A stretch of DNA of 64,000 bases, from positions 1 through 64,000 of the forward strand of contig NZ_JACYFJ010000003.1 of NCBI RefSeq assembly GCF_014855495.1, in the 5' to 3' direction. Of this stretch, positions 1 through 8,771 are shown one piece after another; positions within the stretch are counted from its first letter, which is position 1, and each line of letters starts with the position of its first letter. The notes under the pieces were generated by a model. The model was not told the origin of the DNA, did not search any database, and saw only the letters and a program-made list of their open reading frames with translations. The translations under genes and the position numbers were made by a program. The DNA comes from Euzebyella saccharophila (GTDB lineage Bacteria > Bacteroidota > Bacteroidia > Flavobacteriales > Flavobacteriaceae).

Positions 1-76
1 CGGTGACCTTCATTCCTGAATCGTACTGTTGGAGCATAGATACTATCTGTGCTTCGGTAAATCTGCTTTTCTTCAT
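1..76 (-). CDS. IS3-family transposase OrfA, N-terminal fragment cut by window edge
   Basis: The reverse strand from base 76 reads MKKSRFTEAQIVSMLQQYDS and continues GMKVT to the edge. This is the characteristic N-terminus of the helix-turn-helix OrfA protein of IS3-type elements, which binds the element ends and works with OrfB after a programmed frameshift. Only about 25 codons are visible, so OrfB, the frameshift site and the far inverted repeat lie outside. I could not identify a terminal repeat in the bases to the right. The call rests on recognition of this conserved start only. Confidence 0.8.
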   Translation of the reverse strand, partial: MKKSRFTEAQIVSMLQQYDSGMKVT

Positions 77-640
77 AATCTAAAAATAGTTGATTTTTAA
101 ACTGTTTGAAAAACAGGGAAGCCTTCATTTTTAGGGAAGCCTACACTCCCTTTTACTTTGGAGACACCAGTATTACAAAATCTCTACTACGCTTACAAAG
201 TGCGCAATAAAAACTTAAATGAGATCAACAGTTTTATTCTTAAATTGAATGCTAACGAACATATAACATGATTATGATGTTTCGGTTGCAACCTCGTAAC
301 TATCGCTTTATTTTTATAAGTTCAAACTACCTTTCATCAGTTTGAAGAACAAGTCTGTTTCACAAAATTTAGGTAGCAGAAAGTAAGACAAGCCATGAAG
401 CATTTAAATGACGTCTCTACCTGTTTTTTGTAATTAAATAACATTTTTACACTAGGTCTCCTATTTTGTTGGTTTCCGTATTTCGGAACAAATGGAACAA
501 GAAATGAAAATATGCGTTTTTTGTTCGATCGTTCATCTATAAGCCCGTGATGTTGAGTTTCCTAGTATATTATCTCTATTCCCTTTAAATTCTAGTTTTT
601 AGGTAGTTAAATATTAAAAGTGATTTGTTTCATGTTATTA
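77..640. other. Non-coding spacer between IS3 fragment and first esterase
   Basis: AT-rich sequence of about 560 bases with no credible reading frame on either strand. The left part presumably contains the end of the IS element, but I see no convincing terminal inverted repeat or target duplication. No RNA gene is recognisable. Confidence 0.6.
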
Positions 641-641
641 A

Positions 642-664
642 ATGTGATAATTACACTATATTTG
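642..664 (+). promoter_or_regulatory. Near-match operator abutting a TAnnTTTG promoter
   Basis: ATGT-GATAATT-ACAC at 642-656 differs by one base from the GTGT-N7-ACAC palindrome found exactly at five other intergenic places in the window. It is followed at once by TATATTTG (657-664), a perfect match to the Bacteroidota -7 element TAnnTTTG, 26 bases before the start codon of the esterase at 691. A repressor bound here would cover the space between the -33 and -7 elements. No clear -33 TTG is visible at the usual spacing. The promoter is inferred from consensus only. Confidence 0.45.
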
Positions 665-690
665 GTTTTTATCACTTAAACTCATAACAA

Positions 691-1635
691 ATGAACTCAA
701 CTCTAAACAATTTCACTAAAGTCATCTTATTAATTGCGTTATTATGCAATGCTCAAAATTCAGCATCTCAAGACGGTACGATTTACCCACTTGATGCTCC
801 CGATGAACCAAATGCTATTTTACTGGGTACTGGTGGTGTCGACGACCAACCAGCATCGGAATCTTGGTTTCGCCAATGGGGAGACCCCATGGCCAGAAAT
901 ATTACTACAGCAACACTCACGCCTTTTCTACCTGACCCTGAAAAAGCGAACGGCACTGCCGTCATTGTAGCACCGGGAGGTGGTTTTAGATGGCTGTCGT
1001 TGGGCAACGAAGGTTGGGAAGTAGCCGAGGCTTTGGCCAAACAGGGTATCGCTGCCTTTGTTCTAAAATATAGATTGCACCCAACCCCTCAATCACTAGA
1101 TGAATTTACTGCTTGGATGAATAGGCCTAGAACAGCACCTTCAGAATCGAGTAATTCAGAATCTGAGACTAATAGGCCAGCTCCCCCTCAAAGAGACCTA
1201 TCAAATCAACTTGAAGATGCCGAAGCTGCTTATAAAATGATTCTCAAGCGCGCCAAAGAATGGGGTGTCGACACTAACCGAATTGGAATGATCGGCTTTT
1301 CTGCCGGAGCAGGGCTTACCATGCATTCAACCTTAAACTCGAAAATTATGAAATTGGCTTTCATCGGACCTATATACGGTGGTATGGGAGCTGTCGAAGT
1401 ACCTAAAAACGCTCCTCCAATGTTCAATGTCATAGCTTCTGACGATTTTCTTTTCAGGGGACAATTTGGTGTAATCGATTCGTGGTTTAAGGCTGGTATT
1501 CCCGTTGAATTTCACCTATACCAAAATGGCGGACACGGTTTCGGACTCGGAAACCCAAATCGCACCAGTAACCGGTGGTTTGATGCTTTTGTTCATTGGT
1601 TAGATGTCAATGAATTTTTAAAAGATAAGAAATAA
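691..1635 (+). CDS. Secreted alpha/beta-hydrolase, BD-FAE-like carbohydrate esterase
   Basis: A 314-residue exported esterase, probably removing acetyl or aroyl groups from plant-type sugars. The N-terminus has a Sec signal (hydrophobic KVILLIALLCNAQ, cut near SAS-QDG). The alpha/beta-hydrolase core shows the oxyanion-hole stretch VIVAPGGGF near residue 93, the nucleophile elbow GFSAGAG near 205, an aspartate in ASDDF near 251, and the catalytic histidine in NGGHGFG near 282. It resembles the esterase at 35049-35939, sharing the AFVLKYRL segment after the oxyanion loop. It is followed closely by a second esterase in the same direction. Acyl specificity cannot be read from the sequence. An insertion of Ser/Glu/Pro-rich residues (about 145-165) is unusual. 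Confidence 0.8.
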   Translation: MNSTLNNFTKVILLIALLCNAQNSASQDGTIYPLDAPDEPNAILLGTGGVDDQPASESWFRQWGDPMARNITTATLTPFLPDPEKANGTAVIVAPGGGFRWLSLGNEGWEVAEALAKQGIAAFVLKYRLHPTPQSLDEFTAWMNRPRTAPSESSNSESETNRPAPPQRDLSNQLEDAEAAYKMILKRAKEWGVDTNRIGMIGFSAGAGLTMHSTLNSKIMKLAFIGPIYGGMGAVEVPKNAPPMFNVIASDDFLFRGQFGVIDSWFKAGIPVEFHLYQNGGHGFGLGNPNRTSNRWFDAFVHWLDVNEFLKDKK

Positions 1636-1719
1636 GTTCCTCCGTCAATACTATACCAAATGACTTCATTTAAGAATAGAGGGCAACATACACCCTGTAT
1701 AAAAAATATAGGCCTGCCA

Positions 1720-3291
1720 ATGAACCGTCATAAGTTAATCATCAAATTACGTTTATTATTACCCTGCCTGATTATACTGTCGATAGCAGTGGGATGTAAT
1801 ACAAAACAAAAAGCCGATAAAAGTTTAAATGTAACTACAACATTTGGCGAAATAATGGGCGCCAAAAAGGATAGTGTATTTGCATTTAAGGGAATTCCTT
1901 ATGCCAAGGCAGAAAGATTTATGCCTCCACAAGATCCTGATAGTTGGAATGACGTGCTGGAGTGTACGGACTTTGGCCCTGTAGCAAAACAAAAAGTTGC
2001 TTGGATCGATGATTCGGATACCGATGAAAAAAGGCTATTCAGTGTAAATGTTTGGACAAATGGCATTAATGACGGAAAAAAACGTTCGGTCATGTTCTGG
2101 CTACATGGTGGTGGTTTTCACGTAGGCGGTAGTAACGACCCCATGACCTATGGCAAAGCATTGGCAGAAAAAGGCGATGTCGTAGTAGTATCGGTCAATC
2201 ATCGATTAAATATTCTTGGCTTTCTTGATTTGTCCGCCTACGGTGAAAAATATGCCCAATCAGCGAATGTAGGTATGCTAGATGTGGTAAAGGCCCTTGA
2301 ATGGGTAAAGAACAATATTGAAAATTTTGGTGGCAACCCTTCCGATGTAACCATATTTGGAGAATCTGGAGGTGGTGGAAAGGTGGGTACTCTTATGTGC
2401 ATGCCCGCCGCGAAAGGGTTGTTTCACAAGGCAATTATTCAAAGTGGAACCCTGATAAATGTAATGACTCAAGAAAAATCAAAAGAATTAGGATCAAAAG
2501 TGGTTAAAAATTTGAAGTTAAGTTCTGATCAAATGCACAAAATAGATTCTATACCCTACGAAGATTTAGTTGAGGCTGGCAACGCGGCTATAGCAGAGAT
2601 TTCCGGTCCCAGAAAACCCGGTTCACCTACCATGTTCGGTTTTGCCCCTTCGGTAGATGGGGCTGTATTGTTGCAGCAACCCTTTAGCCCTGGTTTTTCG
2701 GATATTTCGAAAAATATTCCCCTGATGATAGGCACAACGTTAAACGAACTTATCAGAACTGCTTATTCTGAAAAAGATTTGACCGTGGCAAAGGCAAAAG
2801 AAAGGCTCAAAGAAATATATGACGAAAAAACCGATGATTTTGTTCGATTATATGCAGAAGCATATCCCCAATACACGGCTCAAGACCTTTTGTCTATTGA
2901 CACTGTTTTTAGACCAAACACCATCAAAACAGCCGATGAATGGTCAAGTGTGAGCAATGCACCTATTTATGCTTATTTATTGGCATGGAAAAGCCCCGTT
3001 GAAAATGCCTCTAAAGGTTCATTTCATGGTTTGGATATACCTTTGGCCTTTCACAATGTCGATTTAAGAAAAGACTGGACGGGAAATACTGAAGAAGCTT
3101 GGCATCTATCTGAAAAAATGAGTTCTGCCTGGCTGAACTTTGCTAAGACAGGCAATCCTAATGTAAAACAACAATTGCCAGAATGGGAAGCATACACCAA
3201 AGAAAATGGTGTTACCATGTACTTTGATAATGAAAGTAAAATCGTTACACATCACGACAGAAAGCTAATGCAATTAATTTCCAAACCATAG
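1720..3291 (+). CDS. Type-B carboxylesterase lipoprotein
   Basis: Member of the cholinesterase/para-nitrobenzyl esterase family (COesterase). I place the start at the ATG at 1720, not 1660, because it puts a charged n-region and hydrophobic core directly before the lipobox SIAVGC, making a surface or periplasmic lipoprotein. Visible motifs are FKGIPYA near the N-terminus, the oxyanion loop HGGGFHVGG, the nucleophile elbow GESGGGG (the usual form is GESAGA), and the catalytic histidine in FHGLDIPLAF. The length of about 523 residues is normal. It lies 24 bases or more after the preceding esterase and is probably cotranscribed with it. The natural substrate is unknown; members in polysaccharide loci are thought to deacylate glycans. 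Confidence 0.8.
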   Translation: MNRHKLIIKLRLLLPCLIILSIAVGCNTKQKADKSLNVTTTFGEIMGAKKDSVFAFKGIPYAKAERFMPPQDPDSWNDVLECTDFGPVAKQKVAWIDDSDTDEKRLFSVNVWTNGINDGKKRSVMFWLHGGGFHVGGSNDPMTYGKALAEKGDVVVVSVNHRLNILGFLDLSAYGEKYAQSANVGMLDVVKALEWVKNNIENFGGNPSDVTIFGESGGGGKVGTLMCMPAAKGLFHKAIIQSGTLINVMTQEKSKELGSKVVKNLKLSSDQMHKIDSIPYEDLVEAGNAAIAEISGPRKPGSPTMFGFAPSVDGAVLLQQPFSPGFSDISKNIPLMIGTTLNELIRTAYSEKDLTVAKAKERLKEIYDEKTDDFVRLYAEAYPQYTAQDLLSIDTVFRPNTIKTADEWSSVSNAPIYAYLLAWKSPVENASKGSFHGLDIPLAFHNVDLRKDWTGNTEEAWHLSEKMSSAWLNFAKTGNPNVKQQLPEWEAYTKENGVTMYFDNESKIVTHHDRKLMQLISKP

Positions 3292-3406
3292 TACAACATA
3301 CTATTAAGATGTTCCTTTTATTCAATTGTATGAATTGAGTTTTCTACGCTCATGACCCTGCTGGCTTATATTGTATAATGTTCGTCTAAGAGAGGATTTG
3401 AATTAA

Positions 3407-3924
3407 ATGTGACAAATTGAATCAGCAATTAAAACAAGCAATAATTCAAGGTAAAACCGCTTTGAGCATCGAATTTGGTTACCACCGACATCGAGGTTGT
3501 TTTAATCCATTGGAAACATACTTTTAAGAGTCAGACAATAATGATTGGGAAAATGAATTAGTAAATGATTATTGGTCATATACAGAAGAGGTTTACGAAT
3601 AGCTCCTGGAGGTTGGTTCAAGACGCCTTTGGTCGCACTAAAAAAATGCTCGGCAGCTTTTAATATTCAGGTTGCCATTATGCCAGCTTGTAACGACGGT
3701 GCTTCATAGCGTTCGGAACTTCTAGCTACCTACAATTCAATAAAACAAAAGGGCAGAGTTGAACGAGTTATCTTGAGAACAAAGTATTTTTAGACCTCCA
3801 GTCGCGTATGGTAAATCCCGAATTAAATGATGTACTGGGCTTTTCAGATTTTTTAAATTATCATAAAAAAGGGTTGAGCATTGTAAAAGCGACGGTTAGG
3901 TTTTTTAATCACGATTTTAAGTGA
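3407..3924 (+). pseudogene. araB: Wreck of an FGGY carbohydrate kinase (probable L-ribulokinase, araB)
   Basis: Three reading frames joined across stops and frameshifts match an FGGY kinase as I know it from Bacteroidota. The N-terminal piece reads LKQAIIQGKTALSIEFG, compare the family form GKTALGIELGSTRI. It continues in another frame as VTTDIEVVLIHWKH, then NDWENELVNDYWSYTEEVY, compare HEWENxxxxGxWTYSLxDVW. The middle, several hundred residues including most of the ATP site, is missing. The C-terminal piece starts GGWFKTPLVALKK, runs through NDGAS-stop-RSELLATY where a Trp codon appears to have become TAG, and ends with YLENKVF and NDVLGFSDFLNYHKKGLSI. It converges on the araA operon, so loss of its ribulokinase is the natural reading, though a xylulokinase origin is possible. 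An ATG at 3407 is out of phase with the first piece. Confidence 0.6.
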
Positions 3925-3991
3925 ATATAATTTCCAACACTTTGTTAAAATAAGCCAGATACCACATTTGAAATATATATGGAACAAGTAA

Positions 3992-5611
3992 TTATTTTCC
4001 ATTAAAGAAAACCATGACGCCAACCACTACCGCCAATACAATAATTGAAATGAAAATATCAATCCAACTATAACTATTCTTGGTCTTTTCTTTTTCTTCA
4101 TTACTAATGGTACCGAAAGTTAAGTTAGCCACTTTTTCTTCATCGGGTGCCGGTGCCAAAAAGCTAACCACAATGGCAAAAATGATACAAACCAAGAAAA
4201 ACCAAGCGCCAAAACTTAAAAAGTTCATGTCGCCCATATAAAACCAAAAACCGTTAGGGTCTAAATCATTTTTGGTTAATTCCAAAACGATTCTAATGGC
4301 TGCTACAACGATACCCATCACCAATGTTAAATAAGCTCCCAGACCATTGATTCTCTTATAGAAAATACCCAATAAAAACACCGCTGTTATCGGCGGAGCA
4401 ATATACGATTGCACACTTTGTAAATACTCATAGAGAACTCCCGAGATGTTGGCCATTATAGGAATCCATATGATACCGATGATTACGACAACCATTGTCG
4501 CCATTTGGCCCGTCTTTACCAATTTTTTCTCTGGAGTATCAGGTTTTAATTTCTTATAAATATCAACCGTAAAGAGTGTTGATACCGAATTGAAAACAGA
4601 TGCCAAAGAACTCATTAATGCCGCTAGTAGACCGGCAGCGACCAAACCGCGAAGACCAGAAGGCAGTACGTTGCTCATTAAAACTGGAAAGGCCTCATCG
4701 GGAGAATCCCATTGCAACTGGCCTCTCATTTTAAGCGCTAGGGCTATGACGCCCGGAATCAAGAAAAGAAAAACTGGCAACAACTTCATTACAGCTCCGA
4801 AAATAGTACCCCTTCTACCTTCTTTAACATTCTTTGCCGTAAGGGCACGTTGAACGATGTACTGATCGGTACACCAATACCATATACCCACAATAGTACT
4901 TGTAACCACCAATGAAGGCCATGGAAAATCTTGATCCGTAGATGGTCGCCACATATTAAGATATTCCGGCTTAACGGTTTCTATAAGACTGTCCCATCCG
5001 CCTACTTCCCCTAGGCCTAGATAGGTTAATACAGCGGCACCAAAAACAAGTAATATAGCCTGTAAAGTTTCGGTATAAACAACAGCCCTCATACCTCCTA
5101 AAACCGTATAAATACCCGTTAAGACGACTGTGGCAATGGCACCGGTCCAGAAATCGATACCCAATAATGCGGATACCACCACACCCCCCGCGTAAATGGT
5201 CACTGAAATTTTTGTTAGTACATAAGCTACAATTGAAAAAACCGATAATACCCAGCGAGAACGGGCATCAAAACGCTTTTCTAAGAATTCCGGCATGGTA
5301 AACACACCACTTCGGGCATAAAAGGGCAAGAATACCCACCCTAAAATCAGTACTATCCAAGCCTGTATCTCATAGATAAGCATAGGCAATTTATCACTGG
5401 CACCAGCTCCTGCCAAACCAACAACATGCTCAGAACCGATATTTGAGGCAAAAATAGAAGCCCCAACCACAAACCAACCTACATTACGCCCTGCCAGAAA
5501 GTAATCTTCAGTACTGTTCTTTTTCTTACTGATTACCCATACTGCTATACCCAGCAATACAAGAAAATATAAGGTTATTGTTACCCAATCAAAAGTATCT
5601 AATGTTTGCAT
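3992..5611 (-). CDS. Sodium:solute symporter (SSS family), probable pentose transporter
   Basis: A 539-residue polytopic inner-membrane protein of the Na+/glucose cotransporter type, which couples Na+ entry to sugar uptake. About 14 hydrophobic helices are visible. The family signature follows helix 1, with DYFLAGRNVGWF and GASIFASNIGSEH, and a Na+-site-like ALMSSLASVFNSVSTLFT lies mid-protein. It is the last gene of a leftward operon after araA and the aldose epimerase (26-base gap), which points to L-arabinose or another aldopentose as cargo. Similar transporters accompany araA in gut Bacteroides. Exact substrate is inferred from context. Confidence 0.85.
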   Translation of the reverse strand: MQTLDTFDWVTITLYFLVLLGIAVWVISKKKNSTEDYFLAGRNVGWFVVGASIFASNIGSEHVVGLAGAGASDKLPMLIYEIQAWIVLILGWVFLPFYARSGVFTMPEFLEKRFDARSRWVLSVFSIVAYVLTKISVTIYAGGVVVSALLGIDFWTGAIATVVLTGIYTVLGGMRAVVYTETLQAILLVFGAAVLTYLGLGEVGGWDSLIETVKPEYLNMWRPSTDQDFPWPSLVVTSTIVGIWYWCTDQYIVQRALTAKNVKEGRRGTIFGAVMKLLPVFLFLIPGVIALALKMRGQLQWDSPDEAFPVLMSNVLPSGLRGLVAAGLLAALMSSLASVFNSVSTLFTVDIYKKLKPDTPEKKLVKTGQMATMVVVIIGIIWIPIMANISGVLYEYLQSVQSYIAPPITAVFLLGIFYKRINGLGAYLTLVMGIVVAAIRIVLELTKNDLDPNGFWFYMGDMNFLSFGAWFFLVCIIFAIVVSFLAPAPDEEKVANLTFGTISNEEKEKTKNSYSWIDIFISIIVLAVVVGVMVFFNGK

Positions 5612-5637
5612 GCTATATTAGGTTAGCTTAAATCGAT

Positions 5638-6810
5638 TTATTTTGTCGAAAATTTGAAAACAGTTTTTGTGTTATAGATTTCACCCGGATTTAACCGTGT
5701 AGAGGGAAATTCGGGTTGGTTAGGACTATTAGGATAGTGTTGCGTTTCAAGACAAAAACCAGAACGATGCCCATAAGCACCCCCCTTAGGGTTTTGCAAG
5801 CTACCATCCAAAAAATTACCCGTATAAAACTGTATCGCAGGTTCGGTGGTGGAAACTTCCATCACCCTACCACTTGAAGGATCATACGCTGATGCTACTT
5901 TTCTAAGATGACCCTTTTTACCATTTAAGACCCAACAATGGTCATAGCCGCCACCAAGTTTTAATTGTTGATTATCCGCTTGAATATCTTTTCCAATTGG
6001 TTTTGGCCGGGTGAAATCGAATGGTGTTCCTGCAACACCTTTTATCTCACCGGTAGGAATTAACCCAGAATCAACAGGTAAAAAGGCATCGGCATGCAAG
6101 GTAACCTCATGATTCAAAATAGTATTCGAAAAATTGCCCGTCAAATTAAAATAAGCGTGCTGGGTAAGGTTTACTACAGTAGGTTTATCGGTTTTAGCTT
6201 TATATTCTACTTCTAGCTCATTGTCGTTATTCAGTGTATAAACTACCGTGACATCAAGGCTACCAGGGTACCCCTCTTCGTCATCTTTGCTTAAATAATG
6301 CAGTTCTAATTTTGATTCATTACTACTTTCAATGGCCCTTACCGACCAATTTACCTTATCGAAACCTACATTGCCACCATGTAAATGGTTTTCGCCATCA
6401 TTAGCAGCCAAGGTATGCTTGGTATTGTCAATACTAAATTGACCTTTTGCAATTCTATTGCCATACCGCCCAATCAATGCCCCAAAAAATGGATTTTCGT
6501 TTAAGTAATCTTCAATATTGTCGAAACCTAAGGTTACATTTTCTAAGTTGTTACTTTTATCGGGTACTTTTAAAGAGATAATTCTTCCTCCGTAACTGAT
6601 AACATCGACCTGCATGCCGTTTTTATTGGTCATTACATATCTATAGACGACCGTGTTATCATTAAGTTTACCGAATACCGACTTCTCAATAACCATATTT
6701 TTTTCCTCTTGAATTTTCTCGCGTCCGTTTTTCTCAGCTTTTTGTTTACAGGAAAAAAATGAAACTGAGATAACGAACAATAGCGCAAATCGATTGATTT
6801 TTAGTATCAT
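5638..6810 (-). CDS. Aldose 1-epimerase (mutarotase), lipoprotein
   Basis: Interconverts alpha and beta anomers of aldoses, feeding isomerase or transporter with the correct ring form. The 390-residue protein begins with a lipobox, SVSFFSC, so it is exported and lipid-anchored. Galactose-mutarotase-type motifs are clear: NPFFGALIGRYGNRIA, GENHLHGG, the active-site histidine in LTQHAYFNLTG, the region GGGYDHCWVL, and the C-terminal ETQHYPNSPNQPEFPSTRL with the catalytic glutamate. It sits 17 bases after araA and 26 before the symporter in one operon. Location outside the cytoplasm suits anomer conversion before uptake, or supply of the beta-anomer to the PQQ dehydrogenase encoded further right. 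Confidence 0.9.
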   Translation of the reverse strand: MILKINRFALLFVISVSFFSCKQKAEKNGREKIQEEKNMVIEKSVFGKLNDNTVVYRYVMTNKNGMQVDVISYGGRIISLKVPDKSNNLENVTLGFDNIEDYLNENPFFGALIGRYGNRIAKGQFSIDNTKHTLAANDGENHLHGGNVGFDKVNWSVRAIESSNESKLELHYLSKDDEEGYPGSLDVTVVYTLNNDNELEVEYKAKTDKPTVVNLTQHAYFNLTGNFSNTILNHEVTLHADAFLPVDSGLIPTGEIKGVAGTPFDFTRPKPIGKDIQADNQQLKLGGGYDHCWVLNGKKGHLRKVASAYDPSSGRVMEVSTTEPAIQFYTGNFLDGSLQNPKGGAYGHRSGFCLETQHYPNSPNQPEFPSTRLNPGEIYNTKTVFKFSTK

Positions 6811-6827
6811 TATTTATTGTTTAGGTT

Positions 6828-8336
6828 TTAGTAGCCTCTTTGAAACCCATGGTAATAGGCTTCATTGGAGTGTATCAAATCTTTAAAACTTCTAAGACGG
6901 GTGTCATCGTCGATTACCAATAGTTCAATACCAAAGATTTCAGCGAAATCTTCAAGAAATTCCGTAGTAAGAGCTTGAGTATAAACAGTATGGTGTGCAC
7001 CACCGGCTAATATCCAAGCGGTGGCAGCTACATCTAAATTGGGTTTCGCATCCCATATAACTCTAGCTACGGGAAGTTTCGGTAAATCGGCTAATGGCTT
7101 AACTGCTTCTACTTCGTTAACAATCAATCGAAACCTATCGCCTATATCTATTAGTGAGGCATTTAAGGCTTTACCGGCCGGAGAATTAAAAACCAATCGA
7201 ACAGGGTCATCCTTTGCTCCAATACGTAAGGGGTGAACTTCACATGATGGCTTCGCATCGGCAATCGTAGGACATATTTCTAACATGTGCGACCCCATTA
7301 CCAAATTCTTGGTAGGGCTAAAATGATATGTATAATCTTCCATAAAAGAAGTACCACCTTGCAACCCTATTGCCATTACCTTCATGACCCGAGTAAGTGC
7401 AGCTGTTTTCCAGTCACCCTCGCCTCCAAAACCGTAACCGTCTGCCATTAATCGCTGAACTGGCAAGCCCGGAAGTTGTTTTAAACTACCAAGATTTTCA
7501 AATGTGTCGGTAAAGGCCATATAACCACCCTCATGTAAAAATTCGCGCATGGCAAGTTCTATTTTCGCCGCGTCAAGTAGGGATTCCCTATTTTTTCCAT
7601 GTTTTAAGAGTTCGGGTGCCAAGTGATAAGATTCTTCATAAATAGTCACCAACCCGTTGATTTCTTCTTTACTCAGTTTTTCAATTCTTGAGGTAATATC
7701 CGATGAATCATAACCATTGACAGACATACCAAATTTAATTTGTGCCCCAACTTTATCACCTTCGGTAACCGCTACCTCGCGCATATTATCTCCAAATCTT
7801 GCTACCTTAAGATTTTTCATCTCATCGACTCCCAAGGCAACACGAGACCATACACCGATTTTGTGCTGAATCCTTTTTTCTTTCCAATGCCCCACCACTA
7901 CTTTGCGATTGATTCGCATACGTGACATAATATGACCGAACTCTCGATCACCATGGGCCGATTGGTTCAGGTTCATAAAGTTCATATCAATAGAACTCCA
8001 AGGAATTTCAGCATTGAACTGTGTGTGCAGATGACACAAAGGCTTATTGAGAATCTTAAGACCGTTAACCCACATTTTGGCCGGTGAAAAAGTGTGCATC
8101 CAACCAATTATTCCGATACATTTATCTGACGTATTTACAGAGACACAAAATTCTAAAATCTCAGAAGGTGTCTTTAAAATGGCCTTGTGAACTATGGTAA
8201 GCGAAATATGAGTCGATTCATTTAATGCTTCGGCTATTATTTTAGAATTTTCAGCGACCTGTTTTAAAGTTTCAGGCCCATATAAATGCTGGGTACCCGT
8301 TACAAACCAAATTTCTTTATTTGATATTTTGTTCAT
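6828..8336 (-). CDS. araA: L-arabinose isomerase
   Basis: Converts L-arabinose to L-ribulose in the cytoplasm. The 502 residues are the usual length, and the N-terminus [13 protein letters not shown] is diagnostic. The metal-site residues are present in their family contexts: [14 protein letters not shown] (glutamate), [10 protein letters not shown] (glutamate), GSHMLEICP (histidine) and GGAHHTVYT (histidine). It is the first gene of the araA - epimerase - symporter operon. The next enzyme of the classical route, ribulokinase, is only present here as a wreck (3407-3924) and no ribulose-5-phosphate epimerase is in the window. An intact kinase elsewhere, or a switch to the oxidative route encoded to the right, must therefore be considered. 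Confidence 0.96.
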   Translation of the reverse strand: MNKISNKEIWFVTGTQHLYGPETLKQVAENSKIIAEALNESTHISLTIVHKAILKTPSEILEFCVSVNTSDKCIGIIGWMHTFSPAKMWVNGLKILNKPLCHLHTQFNAEIPWSSIDMNFMNLNQSAHGDREFGHIMSRMRINRKVVVGHWKEKRIQHKIGVWSRVALGVDEMKNLKVARFGDNMREVAVTEGDKVGAQIKFGMSVNGYDSSDITSRIEKLSKEEINGLVTIYEESYHLAPELLKHGKNRESLLDAAKIELAMREFLHEGGYMAFTDTFENLGSLKQLPGLPVQRLMADGYGFGGEGDWKTAALTRVMKVMAIGLQGGTSFMEDYTYHFSPTKNLVMGSHMLEICPTIADAKPSCEVHPLRIGAKDDPVRLVFNSPAGKALNASLIDIGDRFRLIVNEVEAVKPLADLPKLPVARVIWDAKPNLDVAATAWILAGGAHHTVYTQALTTEFLEDFAEIFGIELLVIDDDTRLRSFKDLIHSNEAYYHGFQRGY

Positions 8337-8645
8337 CTTTACCGACCTTTTAAGTGGTCATTGTGTTTTTATTTTTCATTAAAATAAACCCCCTATCACC
8401 GACTAAATAAATGCTAGTCTTTAGATTGGTGTCGTAGTAGTTTTTAGAAACAAAGAGTTTAAAAACTGTCAAAAAATCTCAAAATTTCGAGAAATCGACA
8501 TACCATTGATGCTTAATTCTCCGGTAATCTCGAATGAACACAATATTTTCGCATATTCTCCCTCAAAGGAAAAAACCCTCTCTACATTTTTTAAAATTTC
8601 ATTTAACTACCTCATAATTGAAAGTCATATCTAGCTTATCGTGCG

Positions 8646-8666
8646 ATTGATTCTTAAAGAATCAAT
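8646..8666. promoter_or_regulatory. Perfect 21-base palindrome upstream of araA
   Basis: Arms ATTGATTCTT and AAGAATCAAT pair perfectly around a single A at 8656. It lies in the 435-base spacer (8337-8771) between the start of araA and the end of the GH51 gene, about 310 bases before araA. It does not follow the GTGT-N7-ACAC pattern seen elsewhere, so a different regulator is implied if it is an operator. There is no T-run beside it, so it is a poor terminator for the GH51 transcript. The rest of the spacer is AT-rich with no gene and no clear -7 box. Confidence 0.4.
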
Positions 8667-8771
8667 TGATGAATTAAGATTAATTCTGTCAAGAAAGATT
8701 GCACCGGCCACCCATGGTAGATGATTCTGCCAGACTACGAAAATTTCATATAAAATTGTGTTCGATTTTAA

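Noticed and set aside
77-250. Terminal inverted repeat of the IS3 element
   Set aside because: No recognisable end sequence or target duplication could be found by eye.
1660-1719. Upstream ATG extending the type-B carboxylesterase by 20 residues
   Set aside because: The extension is polar and would bury the lipoprotein signal; the ATG at 1720 gives a normal lipobox signal.
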